Shown: one piece after another, positions 30,397 through 39,109 of the stretch
Numbering within the stretch: the stretch's first letter is position 1
Layout of the letters: every line of letters begins with the position of its first letter
NCBI GenBank assembly: GCA_903928965.1
Contig: CAIYSZ010000085.1
Span: 29,831-93,830, forward strand
Source of the DNA: an uncultured Pseudomonadota bacterium
GTDB lineage: Bacteria; Pseudomonadota; Gammaproteobacteria; Methylococcales; Methylomonadaceae
DNA length: 64,000 nt
Reading direction: 5' to 3'
Notes under the pieces: model-generated
What the model was told of the DNA's origin: nothing
What the model saw: only the letters and a program-made list of their open reading frames with translations
Databases searched by the model: none
Program-made: the position numbers and the translations under genes

Positions 30397-31944
30397 ATGA
30401 CCCGCTTGTTTATTTCCCGAGACTCCACTGCATTATCCCTAGGCGCTGAACAAGTCGCCCAAGCCGTTCAAGAGCATGCCGCCGCCGAGAAATTGAATGT
30501 GGAAATCGTGCGCAACGGCTCGCGCGGACTATTTTGGCTAGAGCCCCTGATCGAGGTAGAAACCAATACCGGCCGCGTCGCCTATGGCCCGGTGCAAGCC
30601 TCCGATATTCCCGGCCTATTCGCCGCCGGCCTATTGTCCGGCGCGGAACACCCTTTATACGTTGGGGACATCGAACAACTGCCGTACTTCAAAAACCAGC
30701 AACGCTTGACCTTCGCCCGCGTCGGCCTCACCGACCCGGTCAGCCTGGACGACTATCTAGCGCATGAAGGCTACCGCGGCCTGCGCAATGCCTTAGGCTT
30801 GCAACCGGCCGACATCGTCAAACAAATCACCGACTCCGGCTTGCGCGGACGCGGCGGCGCGGCGTTTCCGACCGGCATCAAATGGAACACCGTGCTCAAC
30901 GCCCCCAGCGAACAAAAATACATCGTCTGCAACGCCGACGAAGGCGACTCCGGCACCTTCTCCGACCGCATGATCATGGAAGGCGACCCGTTCGTACTCA
31001 TTGAGGGCATGACCATCGCCGGCCTAGCGGTTGGAGCCACCCAGGGTTATATTTATCTACGCGTCGAATATCCGCACGCGCAACTGGCATTGAACCAAGC
31101 CATCGCCGCCGCCAACGCCGCCGGTTATCTCGGCGAAAATATTCTGAACAGCGGCAAAACCTTCCACTTGGAAGTCCGCCTCGGCGCGGGCGCTTATATC
31201 TGCGGCGAGGAAACATCCTTACTGGAAAGCCTGGAAGGCAAACGCGGCATGGTGCGCTTCAAGCCGCCGCTGCCGGCCATCGTCGGCTTGTTCGGCAAAC
31301 CGACCGTGGTCAACAACGTGATTTCCCTAGCCTCCGTACCCATCATTCTTGATCGCGGCGGCGAATACTACCGCGACTTCGGCGTCGGCCGCTCGCGCGG
31401 CACCTTGCCGCTGCAACTAGCCGGCAACATCAAACATCCCGGCTTGTTCGAGGCCGCTTTCGGCATGACCCTGCGTGAACTGCTGTACGATTACGGCGGC
31501 GGCTCCGCCAGCGGCCGGCCCATACGCGCCGTGCAAGTCGGCGGGCCATTAGGCGCTTATGTGCACGAAAGCCAATTCGACACCCCATTGGATTATGAAG
31601 CCTTCGCGGCCGTTTCCGCCGTCCTCGGCCACGGCGGCGTCGTCGTCCACGACGACACGGTCGACATGGCCGAAATGGCGCGCTACGCAATGGAATTTTG
31701 CGTGGAAGAATCCTGCGGTAAATGCACGCCCTGCCGCATCGGCTCAACCCGCGGCGTTGAAGTGATAGACCGCATCGTTAACGGCGAGCGAAAACAGCAA
31801 AACGCCGAGTTATTACGCGACCTTTGCAACACCATGACTTTCGGTTCGCTCTGCGCCATGGGGGGCATGACCCCTTATCCGGTGCTGAGCGCGCTGAATC
31901 ACTTTCCAGAAGACTTTGGCCTGCAAACCCCCGTCAAAGCCTAA
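30397..31944 (+). CDS. fdsB: NAD-dependent formate dehydrogenase beta subunit (diaphorase)
   Basis: NuoF-like subunit carrying FMN, the NAD+ site and a [4Fe-4S] cluster, 515 aa. The ATG at 30397 directly follows the fdsG stop. The N-terminal ~130 residues are a thioredoxin-like NuoE2-type extension. Then come the NADH-binding GLRGRGGAAFPTGIKW, the FMN motif CNADEGDSGTFSDR and the cluster motif EESCGKCTPCRIG near residue 440. It passes electrons from FdsA through FdsG to NAD+. Confidence 0.95.
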   Translation: MTRLFISRDSTALSLGAEQVAQAVQEHAAAEKLNVEIVRNGSRGLFWLEPLIEVETNTGRVAYGPVQASDIPGLFAAGLLSGAEHPLYVGDIEQLPYFKNQQRLTFARVGLTDPVSLDDYLAHEGYRGLRNALGLQPADIVKQITDSGLRGRGGAAFPTGIKWNTVLNAPSEQKYIVCNADEGDSGTFSDRMIMEGDPFVLIEGMTIAGLAVGATQGYIYLRVEYPHAQLALNQAIAAANAAGYLGENILNSGKTFHLEVRLGAGAYICGEETSLLESLEGKRGMVRFKPPLPAIVGLFGKPTVVNNVISLASVPIILDRGGEYYRDFGVGRSRGTLPLQLAGNIKHPGLFEAAFGMTLRELLYDYGGGSASGRPIRAVQVGGPLGAYVHESQFDTPLDYEAFAAVSAVLGHGGVVVHDDTVDMAEMARYAMEFCVEESCGKCTPCRIGSTRGVEVIDRIVNGERKQQNAELLRDLCNTMTFGSLCAMGGMTPYPVLSALNHFPEDFGLQTPVKA

Positions 31945-31965
31945 TCGATTACAGGAGATATCTTT

Positions 31966-34824
31966 ATGTCAGCCACTCAAGAAATTGATTACGGAACCCC
32001 CGCCAGCGCCGCGCTTGATCTAGTCACGCTGGAAATCGACGGGCGCTCGGTCACCGTCAAGGCCGGAACCTCGGTCATGCGCGCCGCCGCCGAAGCGGGA
32101 ATATCCATTCCCAAACTCTGCGCCACCGACAGCCTCAACCCATTCGGCTCCTGCCGTTTGTGCTTGGTGCAAATAGAAGGCGCGCGCGGCTATCCGGCGT
32201 CTTGCACCACACCGGTCGGCCCAGGCATGAAAGTCTGCACGCAAAATCAAAAATTGGCCGACATCCGCCGCGGCGTCGCCGAACTGTATATCTCCGACCA
32301 CCCGCTGGACTGCCTGACCTGCGCCGCCAACGGCGACTGCGAACTGCAAGACGCGGTCGGCGCGGTCGGCTTGCGTGAAGTGCGCTACGGCTATGCCGGT
32401 GAAAACCACCTGTCCGCCGAAAAAGACCACAGCAACCCCTATTTCAGCTTCGACCCGGCCAAGTGCATCGTCTGTTCGCGTTGCGTGCGCGCCTGCGAGG
32501 AAGTGCAAGGCACTTTCGCCCTCACCATCTCCGGCCGCGGCTTCGAGTCGCACGTGTCTCCCGGCCAAGATCAACCGTTCATGTCGTCTGAATGCGTTTC
32601 CTGCGGCGCATGCGTGCAAGCCTGCCCCACCGCCACGCTGATGGAAAAATCCGTTATCGACCATGGCCAGCCGGAGCACAGCGTCATCACCACCTGCGCC
32701 TATTGCGGCGTCGGCTGCTCCTTCCGCGCCGACATGAAAGGCGAACAATTGGTGCGCATGGTGCCGGATAAAAACGGCGGCGCCAACCACGGCCACTCCT
32801 GTGTTAAAGGCCGCTTCGCCTTCGGATACGCCACGCACAAAGACCGCATCACCACCCCTATGATCCGCGACAAAATCAGCGAACCGTGGCGCGTGGTCAG
32901 CTGGGATGAAGCGATTCAATACGCCGCCAGCCGTTTAAAACAAATTCAAGCCAAACACGGCCGCCATTCCATCGGCGGCATCACCTCCTCGCGCTGCACC
33001 AATGAAGAAACCTTCCTGGTGCAAAAATTAATCCGCGCCGGCTTCGGCAACAATAACGTAGACACCTGCGCCCGGGTTTGCCATTCGCCTACCGGCTACG
33101 GCCTGAAAACCACGCTCGGCGAATCCTCCGGCACTCAGACGTTCGACTCGGTGAAACAATCCGACGTGATTCTGGTCATCGGCGCCAACCCAACCGACGG
33201 TCATCCGGTATTCGGCTCCTTGATGAAACGCCGTCTGCGCGAAGGCGCTAAACTGATCGTCGTCGACCCGCGCGGCATTGATCTGGTGCGTAAAAGCCCG
33301 CACGTCAAGGCCGATTATCACCTGAAACTGCGCCCCGGCACCAATGTGGCTGTGGTCACCGCCATGGCCCACGTCATCGTCACCGAAGGCCTGATGAACG
33401 AAAGCTTCGTCAACGAACGTTGCGACGTCGAGTCCTACCAAAAATGGAAAACCTTCGTCGCGCTGCCGCAAAACTCTCCCGAAGCCATGGCCGAAATCAC
33501 CGGCGTACCGGCAGAAGAGTTGCGCGGCGCGGCCCGCCTTTACGCCACCGGCGGCAACGCGGCCATCTATTATGGCCTAGGCGTCACCGAGCATAGCCAA
33601 GGCTCAACCACCGTCATCGGCATCGCCAACCTGGCCATGGCCACCGGCAATATCGGCCGCGAAGGCGTCGGCGTCAACCCATTGCGCGGCCAAAATAACG
33701 TGCAAGGCTCATGCGACATGGGCTCGTTCCCGCACGAATTCGTAGGCTACCGCCACGTGTCCGACACCGCCACCCGCACCCTGTTTGAACAAGCCTGGGG
33801 CGTGCCTCTGGAATCCGAGCCCGGCCTGCGCATCCCTAATATGTTCGCCGCCGCCATCGAAGGCAGTTTCAAAGGTTTGTACGTACAAGGCGAGGACATC
33901 GCGCAATCCGATCCCGACACCCAACACGTGCTGCACGCCCTACGTGAACTGGAATGCCTGATCGTGCAGGATTTGTTCCTGAACGAAACCGCGAAATTCG
34001 CGCACGTGTTCCTGCCGGGCTCCTCCTTCCTGGAGAAAAACGGCACCTTCACCAACGCCGAGCGCCGCATTTCGCCGGTGCGCAAGGTCATGACCCCGCT
34101 GGCCGGCAAGGAAGATTGGGAAGTGACCCAAATGCTGTCCAACGCCCTGGGCTATCCGATGAACTACCAGCATCCGTCCGAAATCATGGACGAAATCGCC
34201 CGTCTGACTCCGCAATTCCACAACGTATCCTATGCAAAACTGGATGAAATGGGCAGCATCCAATGGCCGTGCAACGAAAGCAACCCGGACGGCACGCCTA
34301 TCATGCACGTGGATACCTTCGTCCGCGGCAAGGGCCGTTTCCTGCCGACCGAGTACGTACCGACGCCGGAACGCACCAGCCGTGAGTTCCCGCTGATCCT
34401 GACCACCGGCCGCATCTTGTCGCAATACAACGTCGGCGCGCAAACCCGGCGCACCGAAAACGTGGCCTGGCACGACGAAGACCGGTTGGAGATCCATCCG
34501 CACGACGCCGAGGTACTGGGCATTGCCGACGGCGATTGGGTCGGAGTGAAAAGCCGCGCCGGCGAAACCGTGATGCACGCCAAGATTACCGACCGCATGC
34601 AACCGGGCGTGGTATACACCACCTTCCACTTCCCGCATTCCGGGGCCAACGTCATCACCACCGACAACTCGGATTGGGCGACCAACTGTCCGGAATATAA
34701 AGTCACCGCGGTGCGGGTAGCCAAGGTATTGCAACCGTCCGAATGGCAAAAAGAGTACCAAAGCTTTAGCGACGACCAACTCTCGTTCCTGAAAAACCGC
34801 ATCCCGGCCGGCGAAAAAGCGTAA
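31966..34824 (+). CDS. fdsA: NAD-dependent formate dehydrogenase alpha subunit
   Basis: Catalytic molybdenum (or tungsten) bis-MGD subunit, 952 aa. The N-terminal NuoG-like part binds [2Fe-2S] and [4Fe-4S] clusters (FGSCRLCLVQIEG, DCLTCAANGDC). A ferredoxin-type double cluster follows (CIVCSRCVRACEE, CVSCGACVQACP), then the CAYCGVGC cluster near 243. The catalytic Cys372-His373 pair lies in RVCHSPTGYG, so it is the Cys form rather than selenocysteine. The C-terminal MGD-binding domain is complete. Lies 21 bp after fdsB. Confidence 0.97.
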   Translation: MSATQEIDYGTPASAALDLVTLEIDGRSVTVKAGTSVMRAAAEAGISIPKLCATDSLNPFGSCRLCLVQIEGARGYPASCTTPVGPGMKVCTQNQKLADIRRGVAELYISDHPLDCLTCAANGDCELQDAVGAVGLREVRYGYAGENHLSAEKDHSNPYFSFDPAKCIVCSRCVRACEEVQGTFALTISGRGFESHVSPGQDQPFMSSECVSCGACVQACPTATLMEKSVIDHGQPEHSVITTCAYCGVGCSFRADMKGEQLVRMVPDKNGGANHGHSCVKGRFAFGYATHKDRITTPMIRDKISEPWRVVSWDEAIQYAASRLKQIQAKHGRHSIGGITSSRCTNEETFLVQKLIRAGFGNNNVDTCARVCHSPTGYGLKTTLGESSGTQTFDSVKQSDVILVIGANPTDGHPVFGSLMKRRLREGAKLIVVDPRGIDLVRKSPHVKADYHLKLRPGTNVAVVTAMAHVIVTEGLMNESFVNERCDVESYQKWKTFVALPQNSPEAMAEITGVPAEELRGAARLYATGGNAAIYYGLGVTEHSQGSTTVIGIANLAMATGNIGREGVGVNPLRGQNNVQGSCDMGSFPHEFVGYRHVSDTATRTLFEQAWGVPLESEPGLRIPNMFAAAIEGSFKGLYVQGEDIAQSDPDTQHVLHALRELECLIVQDLFLNETAKFAHVFLPGSSFLEKNGTFTNAERRISPVRKVMTPLAGKEDWEVTQMLSNALGYPMNYQHPSEIMDEIARLTPQFHNVSYAKLDEMGSIQWPCNESNPDGTPIMHVDTFVRGKGRFLPTEYVPTPERTSREFPLILTTGRILSQYNVGAQTRRTENVAWHDEDRLEIHPHDAEVLGIADGDWVGVKSRAGETVMHAKITDRMQPGVVYTTFHFPHSGANVITTDNSDWATNCPEYKVTAVRVAKVLQPSEWQKEYQSFSDDQLSFLKNRIPAGEKA

Positions 34825-34830
34825 ACGCTG

Positions 34831-35679
34831 ATGGACGACCTCGGAGAATTGGGCTGGGCCAGTTATCGTAAAGCCACTTTCGATGTCTGGCGCGGCCCTC
34901 TGCACCTGCGCAAAGAGGATTGCGTAGCCGAGGAAGTGCCTGTCGTATTGGTCTACAACCAGCAACCGCACGTGGTCATGCTGGCCACGCCGCTGAATCT
35001 GGAGGACTTTGCCTTAGGGTTTAGCCTGACCGAAGGCATCATCCGCCAAGCGTCCGATCTGCTCAATGTACGGGTGGTGCAACGGGCTAAGGGCATGGAA
35101 GTCAGAATGAGCATACCCGACGCCTGCACTGTTGATTTGGCCGACAAAGGCAAAAACCTGACCGGCCGCACCGGCTGCGGCCTGTGCGGGGCCACCCGCC
35201 TGGAACAAGCCGTGCGCCAGCCGCCGCCGGTCGGCCCCGGCCTGACCCTGGACGCGGCGCGCCTCAGGCAAGCCATGGACGACATGTACCAACAACAAAC
35301 CCTGAACCAAATCACCGGCGCGGTGCACGCCGCCGGCTGGCTTTCCGCCGACTACCGCATGGACAAAGTGCGCGAGGACGTAGGCCGGCACAACGCACTG
35401 GACAAATTGATCGGCGCGCTAGCCAAAAGCAACACGGATTTCAGCCAAGGCTGGCTGCTGGTCACCAGCCGCGCCAGCTATGAAATGGTGCAAAAAGCCG
35501 CCTCCGTCGGCATCACCCTGTTGGCCGCCATTTCCGCGCCCACCGCGCTAGCCATCCGTTTGGCCGAAGAATGCGGCCTAACGCTGATCGGCTTTACCCG
35601 ACAAAATAACCACGTGGTATACACCCACCCGCATCGCTTAATTCATCACTCAACCTTAACCGCAACGCAACATGGATAA
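34831..35679 (+). CDS. fdhD: Sulfur carrier protein FdhD
   Basis: A 282-aa maturation factor (also called FdsC) that delivers sulfur from the IscS desulfurase to the molybdenum cofactor before it enters FdsA. The redox pair C-G-L-C lies near residues 116-119 (TGCGLCGATR). VGRHNALDKLIG and SRASYEMVQKA are family signatures. It starts 6 bp after fdsA and overlaps fdsD by 8 bp. Confidence 0.94.
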   Translation: MDDLGELGWASYRKATFDVWRGPLHLRKEDCVAEEVPVVLVYNQQPHVVMLATPLNLEDFALGFSLTEGIIRQASDLLNVRVVQRAKGMEVRMSIPDACTVDLADKGKNLTGRTGCGLCGATRLEQAVRQPPPVGPGLTLDAARLRQAMDDMYQQQTLNQITGAVHAAGWLSADYRMDKVREDVGRHNALDKLIGALAKSNTDFSQGWLLVTSRASYEMVQKAASVGITLLAAISAPTALAIRLAEECGLTLIGFTRQNNHVVYTHPHRLIHHSTLTATQHG

Positions 35680-35890
35680 CAATAATCTAGTCAAAATGGC
35701 TAACAACATCGGCCAGTTCTTTAAATCCGAACCCGACCACGAACTGGCGATACAAGGCGTGCAGCAACACATCCGCAACTTCTGGGAGCCGCGCATGCGC
35801 AAGCAAATCATCGAATACACCCAACACGGCGATCAAGAACTGATGGACATCGTCGCCGAAGCGGTCAAACGCATAGCAGAACAGTCTTGA
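35672..35890 (+). CDS. fdsD: NAD-dependent formate dehydrogenase delta subunit
   Basis: A 72-aa helical protein, last gene of the fds operon. Motifs VKMANNIGQFF and HIRNFWEPRMR match the FdsD family, which is needed for stability of the complex. Its ATG overlaps the fdhD 3' end by 8 bp, implying translational coupling. Confidence 0.92.
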   Translation: MDNNNLVKMANNIGQFFKSEPDHELAIQGVQQHIRNFWEPRMRKQIIEYTQHGDQELMDIVAEAVKRIAEQS

Positions 35891-35929
35891 TTGATCAACG
35901 CTCCTGATTCAACAATCCGCCCTAGGCCG

Positions 35930-35954
35930 GACGCGGCGCTTCCGCCGCCGCGTC
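35930..35954 (+). terminator. GC hairpin after the fds operon
   Basis: A 9-bp perfect stem (GACGCGGCG / CGCCGCGTC) with a 7-nt loop, 40 bp past the fdsD stop. A C-run rather than a T-run follows, so it is a weak intrinsic terminator candidate. Confidence 0.4.
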
Positions 35955-36085
35955 CCCCGCCGCATGCCAACGGGCGACCACTGTTAAACGCACGACCCGT
36001 CTAAAACGCGGAAATTGACCCGCCCCGTTCACCCCAGGTTATAATCCAAAACTTGCCGGCAACCTAGCGCCTAACTTTTGCTCAT

Positions 36086-36427
36086 ATGTTCAATTCAGCC
36101 CGACTCAAATTGCTGGCGGTGTTTAGCGTGTTCGCCCTCATCGGCTTCGGCCCCCTATCGCCGGGCTGTTTGATCGGCATGTTCATCGTCATTAGCCGTC
36201 CGCCCTGGTTCAAACAACTCATCGATCACTTGTACGACTATCCGCCTTATACCCCGCCGCCGACAAGCCGCTCCCACTTCGCCCCGCGCCTAAAAACCTT
36301 CACCGCGCTGCTGAGCTTGTTCATCATCGATATATTGCCGTTTCCTGTCACGCCCTGCATCGCCTTCATCATCATCCTGGCCCGACCGCCATGGTTTCAC
36401 CATTTAGTCGCCCATATTTACGCCTAA
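36086..36427 (+). CDS. Internally duplicated small membrane protein
   Basis: A 113-aa protein of unknown function made of two homologous halves joined by a Pro-rich linker (YPPYTPPPTSR). Each half starts with RLK (residues 6 and 68), has a hydrophobic hairpin with a Pro-Cys step, and ends with RPPWF (38-42 and 100-104) followed by a His-Tyr pair (DHLY, AHIY). The period is 62 residues. Each half probably forms two short membrane helices. It lies after the fds operon but 195 bp away. Confidence 0.6.
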   Translation: MFNSARLKLLAVFSVFALIGFGPLSPGCLIGMFIVISRPPWFKQLIDHLYDYPPYTPPPTSRSHFAPRLKTFTALLSLFIIDILPFPVTPCIAFIIILARPPWFHHLVAHIYA

Positions 36428-36625
36428 ATTAAAGTCGGGTGTCACCGTTGGAATAGGGCAAACAAACTCGCTTAACTCAATTTCCTTGAACGCTAGACGC
36501 ACTCGATCAAGAACGCCTAGCGACACACCTATTTACCGCCAAAAACGCTTCACCCAGCGGTATTAGTTATCTAGTTAACAGACCTGTCTATTCTTTCCGC
36601 CCATCCAGCCAAATTGGCTTGGTTC

Positions 36626-37552
36626 CTACACCCGTCTGGAGTCAGGATTCCATTTGGCTTTATAACCCGCCATGGCCCACCCCTGCATGGCTTCCTTCCA
36701 GGCTTGGTTAGGATGGTAATGGCCGCTGTCGAAATCGATCAACACAGTATTAGTCTGATTGACCGGCGGAACCCACCCATTGAGCTGAGACTCCAGGGAT
36801 TGGGCCTCATGCTGCAAATATTCCATATTATTTCTCAAGTCGTTCTTCGGATCATCTTCCCCATTCTCCAAGCGAGTTTTTAAGTCAAGGGCCCGGGATT
36901 TTTGATCGATCATGGACTTATACATATCGGTCCGGTCATCAATCTCCAACTGCGCAATGCCGGCGGCCTTGCATTGCTTGCCAACCGCGACCACGGAATG
37001 CTTAGTGCTACGCGGGTCGCCAATGGATAAAATACCATCGACATCTAGGGTATACAATACCTTGCCGCCACTACGCACCACTTGGTGAAAGTTGGCCGCA
37101 TTGTTTTGCTTAAGATCGGCCTGATAATGAATCACAAAACCGGTCGAGAAAAAGTCCCCTTTATTCCGGTTTCGCTTTCTATAATCCAAAAAAGTCTGAA
37201 TTTCGCCTACCAGCGCGGCAGGCTGATGATTGGGAAAAGTTGTCGGTGCATTGGGTATATCCTTGCCGCCACGGTTGAGCACGTTAAGCCGAATTTCTTT
37301 GATTCCCTTAATCATTTGATCCAACTCAACCTCCAAGGACGAATATTCATTCTCCTTGACCGCGGTATTCAACTCAATCTGCCTAAACCGATTGATCAAC
37401 CACTTAACCGGAGCCTTGGCTCTAATAAACCCCTCCAAAGAATTTATATATTGCCCAACCTCGGCCTCCTTGTCCAGCAATCGCACCTCGGTAGGCGAGT
37501 ACGACCCCCAATTGCTAAAAAAACCGAAACGTGTAAATCTATTAAATTGCAT
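36626..37552 (-). CDS. Hypothetical protein with polymorphic-toxin-like C-terminal pattern
   Basis: A 308-aa soluble protein. No signal peptide or membrane segment. Residues 165-281 follow a pattern I recall from C-terminal domains of polymorphic toxins and effectors: a beta strand with VDGILSIGD, then KHSVVAVG (His185), CKAAGIAQLEI, and later DFDSGHYHP (276-281). Here a coiled-coil-like insert (about 208-265) splits the pattern. The link is recollection, not a database result. No immunity-like gene or secretion locus adjoins it. Base composition is AT-richer than the fds operon. Confidence 0.5.
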   Translation of the reverse strand: MQFNRFTRFGFFSNWGSYSPTEVRLLDKEAEVGQYINSLEGFIRAKAPVKWLINRFRQIELNTAVKENEYSSLEVELDQMIKGIKEIRLNVLNRGGKDIPNAPTTFPNHQPAALVGEIQTFLDYRKRNRNKGDFFSTGFVIHYQADLKQNNAANFHQVVRSGGKVLYTLDVDGILSIGDPRSTKHSVVAVGKQCKAAGIAQLEIDDRTDMYKSMIDQKSRALDLKTRLENGEDDPKNDLRNNMEYLQHEAQSLESQLNGWVPPVNQTNTVLIDFDSGHYHPNQAWKEAMQGWAMAGYKAKWNPDSRRV

Positions 37553-37679
37553 TTTTCCCTCCGGGCTAGAATTAAAGCCCGCAATCTTACTCCATCAAAG
37601 CCAAGGCGACAACCACGCCCTTTGCCAGAAATACCATCCGTCCGCAACTGATCGAATCGAACCACCCGCAACTCATAAG

Positions 37680-37976
37680 CTAGCGATTTCTCGGCCAACG
37701 ATTTGGACTTTGGGCGCTGTGCAATATAGCCAACACATGAATTAAATCACCCCGTACCACATAAAACAAACTTTATGGAAATCTAGGCATGAGTGTTCTG
37801 CGAACTCCAGGAATTACCTCCGCATACAGTAATGGCCCCTGCTCCAGTCTTTTTAGCTGCAACTCAATTGCCATGATAAATTCTTCCCCTAGACCTGTAC
37901 GCTGTAATTCGTACCATTCCTGAGCTTCGCCAATTTCACGTAAAGCTCGCTCAGAAAACTTCAGGCGGAACGCCAT
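37680..37976 (-). pseudogene. RelE/ParE-family toxin interrupted by one in-frame stop
   Basis: The first 67 codons give a clear ParE/RelE plasmid stabilisation-type toxin (FRLKFSERALREIGEAQEWY ... VIPGVRRTLMPRFP). A TAA at 37773-37775 stops it where the family has Tyr. The same frame then continues with S-L-F-Y-V-V-R-G-D-L-I-H-V-L-A-I-L-H for 30 more codons to a TAG at 37680-37682. The full length would be 98 aa, exactly that of the family. A single TAT/TAC-to-TAA change explains it. It overlaps the antitoxin gene by 16 bp. Confidence 0.85.
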
Positions 37977-38194
37977 GAGCCGTCTTTAAGACGCGATTTT
38001 ACTTGATCCCAGGAAAAACCTGCCTCTGGATTTTTCTCAAACTCCAATAAGCGTTTTTCTAATTCGGCTTTAAATTCCAGCGGCAATTCCATCTCTTCAG
38101 GCTCTGCGACAACGCTGTCCCAAATAAGCTCAACGAGCCGAATGCGCTCCCGCACCGGAAGCGCAAGAATATCAGTGATGGAAATATTGTTCAT
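37961..38194 (-). CDS. Addiction module antitoxin component (CHP02574 type)
   Basis: A 77-aa acidic protein with the pattern of putative addiction module components paired with ParE/RelE toxins: N-terminal ILALPVRERIRLVELIWDSV and C-terminal PEAGFSWDQVKSRLK. It is intact and precedes the broken toxin, overlapping it. It could still act as an orphan antitoxin or autorepressor. Confidence 0.85.
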   Translation of the reverse strand: MNNISITDILALPVRERIRLVELIWDSVVAEPEEMELPLEFKAELEKRLLEFEKNPEAGFSWDQVKSRLKDGSWRSA

Positions 38195-38285
38195 AACGAC
38201 ATTTTACCTATATTAGAGTTATAAGCAAATACAATAACCGGCGGCAATCGTCCGCTACTAGACGCCGAATTATCACAAAACCAAC

Positions 38286-38441
38286 TTACACTTCCTTATC
38301 CAAACGCCGCCCAATCTCCCCAAGCCTTTCATCACTCTCCGCCTTCAACTCCGCAATCCGCAACCGCGTATCGCTGTTAATCCGGGCAATCTTCAATTTA
38401 GTATCCGCATCCGCCTGAGTCTGCACTGTCCTACTGACCAT
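38286..38441 (-). pseudogene. Coiled-coil gene remnant
   Basis: A 51-codon frame (from an ATG at 38441) encodes only a charged helix (LKIARINSDTRLRIAELKAE). The same frame is open further upstream to a stop near 38492. It looks like the 3' end of a larger gene with coiled-coil tail. No start signal is convincing. Confidence 0.35.
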
Positions 38442-38581
38442 TTCAACTTCCAACCTGAGCAGTTCCGCCGTCAGCTGGGCGATCTGGACGGAGGTTTACT
38501 TTTCAGACTTAAGTATGCATCACTTTGCCTGTCGTCGCCAGCGTCAGATTTTGCGAACTGGCTAAACGAACGAGTGAGGCA

Positions 38582-38689
38582 TTAAAATGCCTCATTTTTT
38601 CTAGCTTCAAATAGTTGACGACCAGCTTGTTTGATTTCTTCCACATCCCACGGGGTAGATTCTCCGCTATCAATACCCCTTTGTATTTC
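38582..38689 (-). pseudogene. Fragment of a ParD-like antitoxin
   Basis: A 35-codon open stretch without a start codon reads QRGIDSGESTPWDVEEIKQA and ends ARKNEAF. The G-x-x-S-G-E-x-T-P-W-D pattern is the C-terminal end of ParD/CopG-type antitoxins. The frame is closed just upstream (TAA at 38690-38692), so the gene is decayed. An overlapping 71-codon ORF in another frame at 38509-38724 is probably spurious. Confidence 0.45.
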
Positions 38690-38758
38690 TTAAAGTCCAC
38701 AAAAAATGCACAGCGGCAGGCCATGGCTAGTCATCTTGCGCCAAAAATCAACATAACA

Positions 38759-38887
38759 TCAGACATACTTACAAAACGCGGGCAGAATCACCATTGCCAG
38801 TTCGTCGTTCATCCAGGTGAAGGCGATGATTAAATCGCCGATGTGACGGGTAAGGTGAGTTTTGTCGAGGTCGAGGGATAGGCTCAT
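38759..38887 (-). pseudogene. Short N-terminal gene remnant
   Basis: 42 codons from an ATG at 38887, reading MSLSLDLDKTHLTRHIGDLI then IAFTWMNDELAMVILPAF before a TGA at 38759-38761. The abrupt end after a well-formed start suggests a truncated gene. Family not identified. Confidence 0.3.
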
Positions 38888-39109
38888 GGCGCAGTCCGGT
38901 GATTTACTGGCTGCTAGTTTGGGAGACTAGGTGGCAGGAGGGCTGAGGCCTCGCTAGCCACCACCGAGGCGTTGGATTGGGCGAAGAATCAATCACCATT
39001 ATTCATCATCCCGCAAACCAATATTTTTTGAAATCAATTGATTATAAATCCTTGTCCATCGCCCGCGCCACTACTCTATTCAATTTTCTAGAAAAACTCA
39101 GCTTCCCCC

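Larger units (their letters stand above)
38195..39109. other. Decayed accessory stretch
   Basis: About 900 bp without an intact gene between the antitoxin and the GTPase pair. It contains the three remnants listed separately and a palindrome GAGGCATTAAAATGCCTC at 38576-38593. I see no insertion sequence. Confidence 0.5.

Noticed and set aside
33061..33090. Possible selenocysteine in FdsA
   Set aside because: The catalytic position is an ordinary TGC codon in RVCHSP; no TGA is present.
32020..34971. Several 130-343 codon minus-strand frames opposite fdsA
   Set aside because: Shadows of the formate dehydrogenase alpha gene with no motif support.
38509..38724. 71-codon minus-strand frame
   Set aside because: Runs out of frame over an antitoxin fragment that has recognisable sequence in another frame.
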